Position numbers and translations under genes: made by a program. From NCBI GenBank assembly GCA_039619475.1, contig CM077116.1, positions 106,251,164-106,315,163 of the forward strand: a stretch of 64,000 nt of DNA, written 5' to 3'. Source of the DNA: Icerya purchasi (lineage: Eukaryota; Arthropoda; Insecta; Hemiptera; Monophlebidae). Every line of letters starts with the position of its first letter. The first letter of the stretch is position 1. A model generated the notes under the pieces. That model made no database searches and had not been told where the DNA came from. It saw only the letters and a list, made by a program, of their open reading frames with translations. Positions 1 to 9,639 of this stretch are shown piece by piece.

Positions 1-639
1 TACAAATGGTGACAAATTCAGGTAGAACGGTTTTACAAAACTTCATTTATACGGACTTCGTAGGGATTTTTACACCCTCGGAAATGCAGTAGATTTGACG
101 AACCGATACAGTAGGAATTACTGACTCAATCCCCTGAAGGAGCTATACGCGCTTGAAATAATGTTCAATATATATGAGGCGCTGGTTATGAATGCAGGTT
201 TTGATATTTGTTTCTAGAAAGAAATTAGCATTAACAGATGAAAAAGTAACAGCATTGACACCCTTGCTCTAAGAAGCAACATTAGTAAAGGAGGAAAAAA
301 AGAATTAATTAATCCGCAAGGGTCAGCGCGGAGTGATTAGTGCCTATGCTTATATCACTGGAGTTATTCTCTACATATATAATAAAGAGCCATGTACGAT
401 CATTAGAGGACATCACAGAATTTCGACCTATCTTTACTATTATCATTATTATTATTATGTTCGGTTTTTGTAGATTTTTTATATTTCGAAGGGCTCGCTG
501 AGTAACCCACGCTAGACGAGCTCATCGACTGAGTAAAACTAAATGAAAAGAGAAAGAAAAGAAAGGAAAGACGGTGGGATACCCCGACTCCACTGGCAGG
601 AAAACTTATGAGTTCCTACCAGATGTTTCATTACGTCTA
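1..639. other. AT-rich noncoding, no gene recognised
   Basis: No coding segment with family resemblance was seen on either strand. The only local structure is a short ATT-rich simple repeat around 437-460 and an A/G-rich patch around 540-570. Confidence 0.5.
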
Positions 640-1351
640 AAAATTAAAGATATGAAGATAAATTTTTTCAATTCACAAGTATTATCTGGGCATGGCTAGT
701 TCCAACCCTATTTATTTAGGTTTAATCTTGCTGATGCTAAATCTTGTACACTGTGTTCATCGGGTGTTACTGATGATATTAAACATTTTTTGTTTGAATG
801 TCCTGCCTTCTCCAGCATTCGTAAAGCTTATAATCTGGCTTCATTCCATACATCCCTTACTCTTGATAATAGTAACCATGCGGTCTTCCTGGATTATGCT
901 GAAAGAGCTATGCGCCTTAAATTTACTTTATGTAATCAGTAGCTTTCTCCACACACTAACTCAACCGTTAACCCGAAGAGGTCGATCTGCTTGAGCGGCG
1001 TGGCCTTTTCGTCACACTATATAATATTTTAAGTTATTTTTAAGAACATATTTGTATAACACGGTGTATTTAAATGTTTCTACTTTTATAAACTCGTCCC
1101 ATTATTCTTTCTTCATTGTTGCTACAGACTATTTCACATACAACTTGGTCGGTTTTTCATCTCGTCTCCTTCTAATAATCTAAGTACATCTTGCAGGGAA
1201 CTACTGCACACACCACCTTTATTTCGTTTTGTTTAAGCTACACATTCATTTATACCCATCATTTTTGGGTCCACTAGTTTCCTGCGCTTTGAACACGCAT
1301 ATTATAATAAATATATTTCCTCGGTTTATAAAAAAAAAAAACAAAAAAAAA
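640..1351 (+). pseudogene. 5'-truncated LINE 3' end (R1/I-type, zinc-knuckle tail)
   Basis: The frame ending at the TAG of 940-942 reads as the C-terminus of a non-LTR retrotransposon ORF2. A YLFRFNLAD stretch is followed by a zinc-knuckle-like C-x2-C...H-x4-C (CTLC, then HFLFEC) and CPAFSSIR, the layout found after the RT or RNase H domain in R1- and I-type LINEs. There is an in-frame stop at 697-699, so it is dead. The 3' UTR runs from 943 to about 1329 and ends in an impure poly(A) tract at 1330-1351. Only the last ~90 codons and the 3' UTR remain, consistent with 5' truncation during target-primed reverse transcription. The tail abuts the decayed RTE endonuclease that follows in the opposite orientation, so this copy may have inserted into it; no target duplication was identified. 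Confidence 0.65.
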
Positions 1352-1354
1352 CAG

Positions 1355-2010
1355 TGTTTAACACTAATATCTTGTACAATGTACAAATTATTTGAAATAA
1401 TATAATCGATTTCATTTTTGCATTTTTCTGTTTTCCCTTTTTTTAAAGAATGTGTGTTCGTGGCGCAGAGTTTTGTTCATTTTGAGGAAGATAGTTAACA
1501 TTTCTCCCCTTTCATTCCTAACACCTGTATACCATAGATTCCGATTGCTGCCTCTTTTTCATCTCATCAAGTCTCGATTTTAACATTGAAGTCTCCGATT
1601 ATAATCATATATATATATATATACATTTGTCTTCGTTTAAGCTATATTTTGTTATATAAATTTTTTACTTCTTCATCTTGGTGAGTTTCCGTCGGTGCAT
1701 ATACTTGTATGACTTTGAATTCCTGTATCTCATTTATTAGTATCACAATGTCTGCGATTCTGTCAGGTATTCCGACATACATTTCTATTTTGTCACGCCA
1801 CTTTCTGTTTATTAAAAATCCTACTCCACTTAAATGATTATTGCTTTGACCCGTTTGATTTAGTACATGTTGTGATTTCAATCTTATTAAATTTTCGCCA
1901 GGTCTTCTTACTTCACTTAATCCGAGTATGTCCCATTTGATCTTGCCTATTTTCTCTTCTAATTCAATTAGTTTTCTGTTGATAGAGTTCTCGGACATTG
2001 TTGAGATCCA
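1355..2010 (-). pseudogene. RTE-clade LINE endonuclease domain, decayed
   Basis: Reading the minus strand from about 2010 downward gives an apurinic-type endonuclease of the RTE LINE clade. The segment 1998-1642 is open for 118 codons and contains WDILGLSEVRR, GVGFLINRKW, GIPDRIA and VIQVYAPT, all RTE endonuclease landmarks. Below an (AT)n tract at about 1608-1622 the homology resumes in another frame with IIIGDFNVKI, then TNTHSLKK and KNEIDYIISN, which correspond to the GDFNAKIG and NEIDYIL blocks, but with several stops (for example two consecutive stops soon after GDFNVKIET). The microsatellite lies exactly where the frame changes. No reverse transcriptase follows; the segment stops where the plus-strand LINE poly(A) tract begins at 1351. 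Confidence 0.7.
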
Positions 2011-5000
2011 TTGAGTTTTTGGTCATATGAAGGGGTTTTTTGTCATATTCAGGTAATTTATTTAGCCGGTGTTTGTTCCCTCTATTTGTGTTTCATATTA
2101 GGCGGTGAGGGAGCTAGTGTCGTATCCAGTTGCTCATTATGGCCTTGGCTGTTACGGTTTTTCCTTCTTCTTACTGTCATGTTGGGGAAAATAAAAGCCT
2201 AACCTCGCGTGCTGGCCAGGCAAAATTGGGAGATACATTTTATCCACACTGCCAGGTTAGTTATTATTTAGCTGTATGTGTGTTCATCTTTTATCGATAT
2301 TATTGTAATTAGCTATTTCATTTTTGTTGGTTAATTTATCGCCTTTAAAACTATTTCATTTTAATTTATATAATATAAGGTAGTATTATTGTAGAAGCAG
2401 AGATGATAAAACTGTGGCTTCAGTTTTTCTCTTAGCGGATATTCGCCCTACTCTCTCTAGATGGATATTTACCAATCCGACTGGGACACGTTGTCGTTAG
2501 AGAGGTGCTGACAGCACACCAGTTATAAATGCAGTTGTAGCTTAACGGTATTTACGGTAGGAACACCTTCGGCGGGTGAACGTCCCCCATTTTACTGTCT
2601 CCGATGTATTGTGTGAGTTCTGCTTTAGCCTTTTTCATCAGCGCTAAGCCCACCGAAAATAAAGTTACCACCCCGCACGACGTGGACGTACCGAACTCAC
2701 TTGGCCGTTGTTTCGTTTCTCTGTCGGTGTGACTAGCATTATCGTGGCAGTCGAGTGACTTTACTAGGGAATGTGACTCTAGTTAAAACGACCTGTGCTC
2801 CGCGGGGCGGAAATGAAGAAACGATAATATAATTGGAATCAACCCACCGAGAGTATCCGATTTTAGTCTTCGTTTAGAGACAATAGACGCCGTAGTGTGA
2901 ATTTGATAACTCAGAAAAGACGATTTTATCACAAAAATTCGATGGAATTATATTTTTAAATGTGCAAGGATAGGGGGTAAAAATAATTCGAGAACGAGAA
3001 TAACCGAAGCAGAAGGAAATGAGAGAATATAGGAAACACCGCTAAAGCGTGTAGGGATATCTTCGGTAGAGAGGAGTAGAACTGTTATCTTATTTTCTGT
3101 TTTTACTTTTTTTAGATCTTCTCAGTGTTACAGTGAGCAATGATAACGGATCATGGTGTCGTTAGTGAGCGAATTTAGTGATTTTATTAAAATAATCTTC
3201 GGGCGTGAACAAATTGCTATAACGGATATTACGGAATAACGAAAATTCTTCGTTCGAGTCGGCTAAACGCGTTTGAAAAGAAATAAATTCGATTAAAAAA
3301 AATTGTACGACGAAGTGGTTAAGAATTTGAAATACGCTAAGTGACCCTAAATAGCGCCTCAAGTTCAAGGTGCAACCGTACAAATTCATTTTCTGCCGAT
3401 TAATTTTAGGCGCGCTAAGCGCCAGGATGGAGTTGTTTTTGTTTTCCTTAATTTCTTTCTCTGTATGCGTCAAAAGATAAAACGACTTTTTTCCTGCTAC
3501 GTTCGTGCGCCCGAATTCCACGTGGCGCGACTTAAATTTTCCGGCCAAATGTTGGCCTTTTCATATAAATTTTACGAACCGTTCGATTTACAGCCGTAAT
3601 CAGAGGCAGGGTTGTACCGTTCGATTGAATTACGAGTGCCGGTTAATCGTTAGCTTTAGAGTTGCACGCGAGCGCGGTAGTCTACTTGTTACGGTCTTTG
3701 ATTAGCAAAACTTAAGATGCCTCCTGCGGTTGCGGACGGCAATAAAGTTGTTGTTCGACGGTCTAGTTGGGCCGAAGTTAGAATGCGAGCCGAACCGCTA
3801 TCCTACTCTTTTCGGTGTGTCACTTTGCAGTTGTGCTGAAAATTCAAACTTTAGAATTTTACCGCCTAGGCAGCGGTGAAAATTGATGAAATCGAATTTT
3901 ATTATTTCGACATTGGTCGGCAGTTTTTAATATTGCGCAACAATTCTACGAGCCGGCAGCAACGTGTCGTCGAGTGCGAAGAAAATCCGTGCCGGACCTT
4001 GGAAGTTGGCCCGAAAGGGGAAAAAAAAAGGCGCGAAAGGAAAATAATGAAAATGGAGTAATTTCGGGTTGGATATGGCGCGCTCAGAGCGACACACGGG
4101 CGCACTGTATGCATTATGGGTAAGCATGTGAGCGGTTGATAAATGGGGAAATCGTTTAGAGCTTTTAAAATTTCTTCATATAAATTTCGCGTTGGTTCGT
4201 TCGTGTCGGCACGAGGAAAGGGGGGCCAGCAATTCGAAGGTAAAAACTACTGGAGACCAGCGGTAGCGGTGATCAAGAAAGATGGCTGGCAAGGATTAAA
4301 GCCCATCTTGATGCGTAAAATGAAGAAAAAACCAGCGCAGAACAAGGCTAGTCTTCTCTATGTAAGTTTAAGCTTTATCCGGCTCATTAAGTAGACTATA
4401 AATAACGGAAGATTATTCGTCGCCCGCCGAAACTACTTTATACTGTCGTAATATCTTTTGCTTTACAACCTACCGCCATCTCTCACATACTCCCTCCCAT
4501 TTAACAACGAAAATTCTTTTCTTTTCTCACTTCTAGCCGCCCCATCCCTCCCGATCCAAAGTATCTGCTCTTCAATGCTTTCCGGCGCTACCTTTATCAT
4601 TTCGGCAACGTGAGTTTTCTTTTTTGAAATAAATAAATTCGGAGAAAGTTCTCTCTCATCGTTTTTTCCTAATGGGCTGTATTAAATGTGTGTACACACC
4701 GGAATAGTCCGCCGATAAAGTCCTTTTTAAAATTGACGACAGCGCAGTGACCGAAATTTAAGTACAATTAAAAATTCACAAAGAAATCGAACTTTTTTTG
4801 CTTGCCGTTGAAACAGACTTTTCCATCAGTTTTGGGTAGAATCACATTTATCTTCCGATTATCAGTTTTCATCTTCTACTGGCTCGGGCGGAGTTTCGCT
4901 TTCGTTCGATTATACATGCCGAAAATAAACCTCAAGCTATACGAGAAGTTTATTTATTTATTTATTTATTTCTATTCATTATGTCTCAAGGTTGAAAGTC

Positions 5001-5972
5001 GGTCCAAAATGTTCGTCACGCGCAAAATGCACAGTTCTGCAAAGTTCAAAATTTATTTTAAACTACCCCCCTCCTCGGGGTAAATTTAAAAGCTACTTTC
5101 AGGAACTAAAAGTAAAGTGTAAAGTGTGTAGCGCTTTCCATAGCGCACTTAAAGATCTCTTTAATAGAGACTGAAGAGGATATTGTGGGATTGGTTTCTT
5201 TCTATTCACCCGGAAGTCTTTTCTATGGTGTAACCGTTTTTACATAATTTAAAATCTTCGATATATGTTATCTCGCTGGGATAGCGGCTGGCAACTCCCG
5301 AAAACCTACGTCACGTCTGGTTTGGTAGCCTAGCAACCAAATTATGCTACCGCACCGCCGCTAAAGAACTGGCCATTTAAATTGTAAAAATACCTTCTGT
5401 TTTTAGAGTTCACGAAGGTTGTGAAAGAAAAGATTATTGAAAATAAATTGTAATAAATAATAAACAAAATTAAATGTATAAACGATTATACTGCTTAGAA
5501 ACGTTTTCGAACATAGATGATCGGCTAATATTTATAAAACAACACAAAGTATATTAATCAGAAGAAATTCTTTTAATATATGTTTACATTTTAACAAACA
5601 GTAGGTTAAAGGATTCTATATTGAATTATTATTTCAATACCGATATGCTATCCGATTATGTCATATTTTAGTAACGTCTTCCAGACTGAATCAGTAGAGG
5701 TAAGGGTAGATGCGCTTGTTCGAAATGGACGGTATTTACCGATGATAGACAGAAGAAATTTATTGCAGAGATTTAAGCGCAGCCTACGTTAGATAGGTCG
5801 TAAAATAATAAATAGTCTCCACATCTGTTGACGCCGTATTTCTTCTCTTTATTAAATAAGAACTAAGTGAAATCTTTATTACCTCGATGTAATCCAACTA
5901 CTTATTCTTTTTTTTTTTTTGTATGATCGTACATTTCTCGATCGAGATTCGTCTGGTTTAATTAAGCATACC
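2011..5972. other. noncoding, no gene recognised
   Basis: About 4 kb without a recognisable gene. Parts of 3160-4350 are richer in GC and CpG than the surroundings, and a short open frame at 4143-4394 ends near a GTAAGT that could serve as a splice donor, but nothing identifies it. 2011-2830 could include the 5' part of the minus-strand RTE copy; I could not confirm that. A T-run lies at 5909-5920. Confidence 0.4.
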
Positions 5973-5984
5973 TGGTTCGAGTTC
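5973..5984 (+). repeat. left target-site duplication of the RTE element
   Basis: TGGTTCGAGTTC occurs here and again at 15464-15475, immediately outside the RTE 5' region and its TGATTT-rich 3' tail. A 12-bp direct repeat is a normal LINE target-site duplication and fixes the outer limits of the element. Confidence 0.8.
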
Positions 5985-6129
5985 TGATCACCCAGAAAGT
6001 CCGGTAAACGAGGGTGAGTACACCAATTTTCCTTTAACCGTTCCTCTAAATGTCAGTAGTACAAATAACGTAAACAATAAATTAAAAATAAAAAATAATA
6101 ACGAATTTAATACGACTAAAAAGAAAAAA

Positions 6130-6589
6130 ATGTATAATAAAAGTTTCCACAATAAACGTCAGAACACTTGAAAGAGAAGAAAACTTGACACAACTTGAAG
6201 AAGCTTTCCAAAAAACAGACATTGAAATTTTAGGTCTGTCAGAAATTCGAAGGTCAGGCGAAAAAATTATAATTACGCAAAAAGGAAATTTATTTTGTTA
6301 CATAGGGAATAACATGGGGCAAAAAGGGGTAGGCTTTTTAATAAAACCAAACTATGTAAATAAAGTAGAAGAATTTAGAGGAATTAACGATAGGATAGCC
6401 GTTCTAAAAATCAATATAAAAAACACTCAATTTAACTTTATTCAAGTATATGCTCCGACCTCCTCAGCAGAAGAAGGAGAAATAGAAGAATTCTATGGAA
6501 TGCTAGAGAAAACAATTAACGAATTTAGAAAAAAAGATAATAATTTAATATTAATTGGAGATTGGAATAGTCAAATTGGGCAAAGGAAT
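6130..6589 (+). pseudogene. RTE endonuclease, first part
   Basis: The frame begins around 6138 with a K-V-S-T-I-N-V-R-T-L stretch that matches the N-terminal block of RTE endonucleases (the Asn of NVRTL is the metal-site residue). It continues with EILGLSEIRRSG (catalytic Glu), GVGFLIKPNY, GINDRIAVLK, IQVYAPT and IGDWNSQIG (the Asp and Asn of the GDWN block). It breaks at 6589 where a GAA-type tail of another element begins. The strongest open part starts with an ATG-less frame at 6185. This is a phosphodiester-nicking enzyme that would have opened the genomic target for reverse transcription. Confidence 0.8.
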
Positions 6590-6973
6590 TCTTCTTCTTC
6601 ATCCGCCGTCTCCGTCTCGAAGGTTGGCGATCCACAATTGGAATTTATTTCTATCAATGGCTGATCGGAAAAATTCTAATGAGAAACAGTTGAACCAGTT
6701 GTTAAGATTATCCATCCCTTAAATTTGACGTCTACCTCTCGATCTCTTCCCAACAATTTTACCCTCAAGTAGTATTTTTAGAGTGGTATGCCTAGATCCT
6801 CTTAAGATATGTCCCAAGTATTGTAGTTTCCGTTTTTTGATGGCTCGTAGTAGTTTAAGGTTCTTTCCCAGTCTATTAAGTATTTCAATATTCTTTACTT
6901 TTTGCGTCCATGGCACTTTCAGGACACGTCGGTAGCAGTACATCTCAAAAGCGCTGATTTTTTTTTCTAAAGT
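6590..6973 (-). mobile_element. RTE-like family Y, 3' fragment (minus strand)
   Basis: On the minus strand, 6943-6719 reads MYCYRRVLKVPW, then LQYLGHILRG and GKRSRGRRQI, the C-terminal domain found after the RT of an RTE-like family. The same domain occurs at 52571-53128 and 33199-33976 (family Y here). The fragment ends at its 3' side in a GAA-type simple repeat, visible as TTCTTCTTCTTC at 6591-6602 on the plus strand. GGAAT is present on both sides (6585-6589 and 6974-6978), and the wider flanks AAAGGAAT and AAAGTGGAAT look like a slightly altered target duplication. It splits the host RTE endonuclease between its GDWN block and its MGNFDYGKRNERG block. Confidence 0.75.
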
Positions 6974-7338
6974 GGAATAGGGGAGAAAAAAGTATAATGG
7001 GTAATTTCGATTATGGCAAACGAAACGAAAGAGGGTGGAGATTGATAAGGTTCTGCCAGCAATTTAATTTCAAAATAATTAATAGTTTTTTTAAAAAAAG
7101 GAAAGGAAAACACTGGACATGGATATCACCAAATCAAGAATATAAACTATTAATCGACTATATACTGGCCCCGGAGAATAAAAACAATAAAATAACTGAT
7201 TGCGAAGTTTACGGCATGGACTCATTTAATTTTAATACTGACCATAGATTACTCACTATTACAATAAGGTTCAACAAACGAATAAATAATAAGATAAAGA
7301 GTCGACAAGTTAGCATACATAGCCAGCACGAATGGTAA
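6974..7338 (+). pseudogene. RTE endonuclease, second part
   Basis: The frame resumes with GEKSIMGNFDYGKRNERG, the block that directly follows GDWNxQIG in intact RTE endonucleases. It then carries NSFFKKRKGKHWTWISP, LIDYILAPENKN and FNTDHRLLTITIRF (catalytic Asp-His). The open frame runs to 7338, where sequence belonging to a different LINE (family X) begins. Together with 6130-6589 this gives an essentially complete endonuclease domain apart from the insertion between its two halves. Confidence 0.8.
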
Positions 7339-7904
7339 TTACGTCAATCTTTATCCAGCCAACAATATTCTTTCTTTCTCAAAAAAATTACACTCAAAAT
7401 TTTGGTCCGACATGTATGCCCGATCGTTTTCCAATCCGCATTCTTTCTATCTTTCTATTCAACCTTCCATTCCTCGTAAACCATGGTTCCATAGCTGTCA
7501 AGTTCTTCAACGTAACTCCATTGTATCCATATGTCGTCTTCGATTTAACCATTCACTCCTTCCCCATTCACGACACCGGTTTTTTCCGTCTTTATCTCCT
7601 CTTTGTCCTCTTCACCTACCAGGGAATAATTACATCTGCGACGCTAATCATGTGTTTTTTGAGTTCTCGGCATTATTCAATGAACAATCCGTACTATACT
7701 CTAATTTACTACAACTCAATGCTCCCGCACCTTACAATATTTCGTCGATACCGTCGTTCCCAAACCAGGCCATTTTTCCAATAATTGCATCCTTCCTTTA
7801 CTCAATAGCGAATAGCATTAAAATTTAAGTTATTTAAAAAAAAAATAAAAAATATATATATATATATGTAGACATGGGTCAATGCTCTTGGTTAGCGAGC
7901 CCAA
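7339..7904 (+). mobile_element. family X LINE, 3' fragment
   Basis: Coding similarity to the family X copies at 56.7-57.6 kb and 41.5-42.0 kb: SKKLHSKFWSDMYARSFSN, FYLSIQPSIPRKPWF, ICRLRFNHSLLP, CPLH and a CDANHVFFEF block that aligns with CDPDHI in the other copies. The open frame ends at the TAA of 7826-7828. It is followed by an A-rich, AT-repeat 3' region and the terminal motif GGTTAGCGAGCCC near 7889-7901, which resembles the 3' ends of other copies. The fragment is truncated at its 5' side within the region after RNase H and lies inside the RTE element. Confidence 0.7.
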
Positions 7905-8006
7905 AAATACAATAAAATTAATCCTGTGCTATACAAAAACAAACTAGATGAACTACTTGGGAAAATAAACTATTCAGACGACTATGACATTAATAGATTA
8001 TACAGT
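7905..8006 (+). pseudogene. RTE linker segment, upstream of the I-type insertion
   Basis: Reads NKINPVLYKNKLDELLGK then INYSDDYDINRLYS in the frame that continues after the 5.4-kb insertion at 13446 with NISKTIKTAISQ. This is the endonuclease-RT linker of the RTE element. The last 15 bases (AATAGATTATACAGT, 7992-8006) are the target site duplicated by the I-type insertion. Confidence 0.75.
7992..8006 (+). repeat. left target-site duplication of the complete I-type element
   Basis: AATAGATTATACAGT here is repeated exactly at 13431-13445, directly after the poly(A) tract. The first A or two could belong to the tail. Confidence 0.9.
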
Positions 8007-8120
8007 CTTTGTCGTTCGATTGATAACAGTCGTGTATTATTGAGTTCGATTTATTATCTTTACAAAGCATCGTAAAACTGATAAATCTCCACGTCGATTT
8101 CGATCTCGGTACAGCGGAGT

Positions 8121-9584
8121 ATGTACCGTTCCCCCCCAACCGTTAGAAGGAACTTACCGCAGCACGAGATGGATAATGCAGCAACAAAGCCAACGCCAGC
8201 AGGTGATAACGATCCGTTATTTATCTCCACACACACTGTCACACACAATGCTACACAACACGACCGATCGCATACTGATAACACATATAACGCGATTACT
8301 AATAACAATTCTAATCAACTTAACACTAGTACATCGGCAATAAATAACACCGCTAATAATTCTTCTTCAACAACAAACATTTCGAATAATCTAACCACTA
8401 AAACCGAAACCAAAATAGAAATAATTCCGAAACAAATTCCAGTAGCAAAAACAACATCGTTTTCAGAAAAATTAAAATCCAAAAAATACCTTCCGCCCAT
8501 TGTAGAATTTGAATTCCCCTCAGAAGAGCAAGGAGTAATCTTTCCGTTTATCGAGAACACGGTCCCTCGCGATTATTTCTCGGCATTAAAGAATTTCGTA
8601 GGTGGCCCAAAAAATATCATAGCAGGATCCAAAATCAACAATAACCGTGTTTTGATTTTCCTAAAGTCAAAAACTATAGTTGAAAATTTTATGACCAATG
8701 GAGCTACAATATCAGTGAACAACACAACTATCTCTGGTCAGAGACTGAAAACCCCCGCCAGAAAAGTAGTTCTATCTAATGTATCGCCAACTATCCCAAA
8801 TACGGTCCTTAAAACATATCTACAAAGCGTATTAAACCTAAAATTAGTCTCGGCCATATCATTATTACGAGTCAGCCCTAATGATACCGAGTTCGGTCAT
8901 ATCATAAGCTGGCGGAGACAAGCCTACGTAGAAAACACTGACTTTGTTAATGACATACCCGAATCCTTTTTAATAATACACAATGACCGTGAACACAGAA
9001 TATTCACACAGATAGAAAAAACTAACACCCCTTTAGCTCATGAGAATTCTCCGAAACCCGAAGAAAAGGAGGAAATCATAACTGGGACCAAACGCCCACA
9101 CCCTCCCACGCCTGACCCACCAGTTACGAACGATGAACCTATCTATCCCAATGTTAACCGAGACAGTAAAATGGACACAATGTCCTATCCAACAACAGAA
9201 AATCAGGCCGATGCTACCCCAACAGTTACAAATAATCAGGCTATTAATCCAGCATCTTCAAACGATATTAATCCTGTAACAGGTCCCAAAAAACAAAAAA
9301 CCACAACAAAAGAACTCCTAAAGTCAATCGAGAGCAATGTAACCCAAAACCCGCACTACCCGCTATCCTACTCAAATCTTATAATCCTGATGGATCTAGT
9401 CCAGGGACAAAAAAATCCCATAAACATCGTTAACAGTTTCACCAGTGACATAGATGGCTTGATAAACATGCTCTCCGACAATTACCCTCTACTGGAAAAC
9501 CGCGCAATGAAAACACGCTTCTCCAAGCTAATCAAAAAACTAAGCTCCTTTCCGCAACCACCTCCACAACCCTCTCCCATGTAA
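8121..9584 (+). CDS. ORF1 protein of the I-type LINE, cysteine-free
   Basis: A 487-residue ORF1 product, expected to coat the element RNA and help form the ribonucleoprotein. Residues ~40-95 are rich in Asn, Thr and Ser (low complexity). Residues ~105-310 form the compositionally normal core; within it KVVLSNVSPTIPNTVLKTYL near residue 215 could be the start of an RRM-like fold. Residues ~320-410 are Pro/Thr/Asn-rich with basic patches (KRPHPP, PKKQK) that could be nuclear localisation signals. A folded C-terminal part ends in a Pro-rich tail. There is no cysteine anywhere in the protein, so it cannot carry the CCHC knuckles usual in I-element ORF1 proteins. The first ATG is at 8121; a second in-frame ATG at 8169 begins MDNAATK and is an alternative start. 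It is 55 nt upstream of ORF2, which is in a different frame. Confidence 0.85.
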   Translation: MYRSPPTVRRNLPQHEMDNAATKPTPAGDNDPLFISTHTVTHNATQHDRSHTDNTYNAITNNNSNQLNTSTSAINNTANNSSSTTNISNNLTTKTETKIEIIPKQIPVAKTTSFSEKLKSKKYLPPIVEFEFPSEEQGVIFPFIENTVPRDYFSALKNFVGGPKNIIAGSKINNNRVLIFLKSKTIVENFMTNGATISVNNTTISGQRLKTPARKVVLSNVSPTIPNTVLKTYLQSVLNLKLVSAISLLRVSPNDTEFGHIISWRRQAYVENTDFVNDIPESFLIIHNDREHRIFTQIEKTNTPLAHENSPKPEEKEEIITGTKRPHPPTPDPPVTNDEPIYPNVNRDSKMDTMSYPTTENQADATPTVTNNQAINPASSNDINPVTGPKKQKTTTKELLKSIESNVTQNPHYPLSYSNLIILMDLVQGQKNPINIVNSFTSDIDGLINMLSDNYPLLENRAMKTRFSKLIKKLSSFPQPPPQPSPM

Positions 9585-9639
9585 ATAGAAATACATAAAC
9601 AACTATAACAAACAAGACTATTTCCTAAAATATATTGCC

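Noticed and set aside
3162..3548. 128-codon minus-strand open frame
   Set aside because: Composition and lack of family resemblance suggest chance; no stop-free counterpart or conserved motif was seen.
4143..4394. 83-codon frame near a GTAAGT, possible host exon
   Set aside because: No resemblance to a known protein and no partner exon or acceptor site that I could support.
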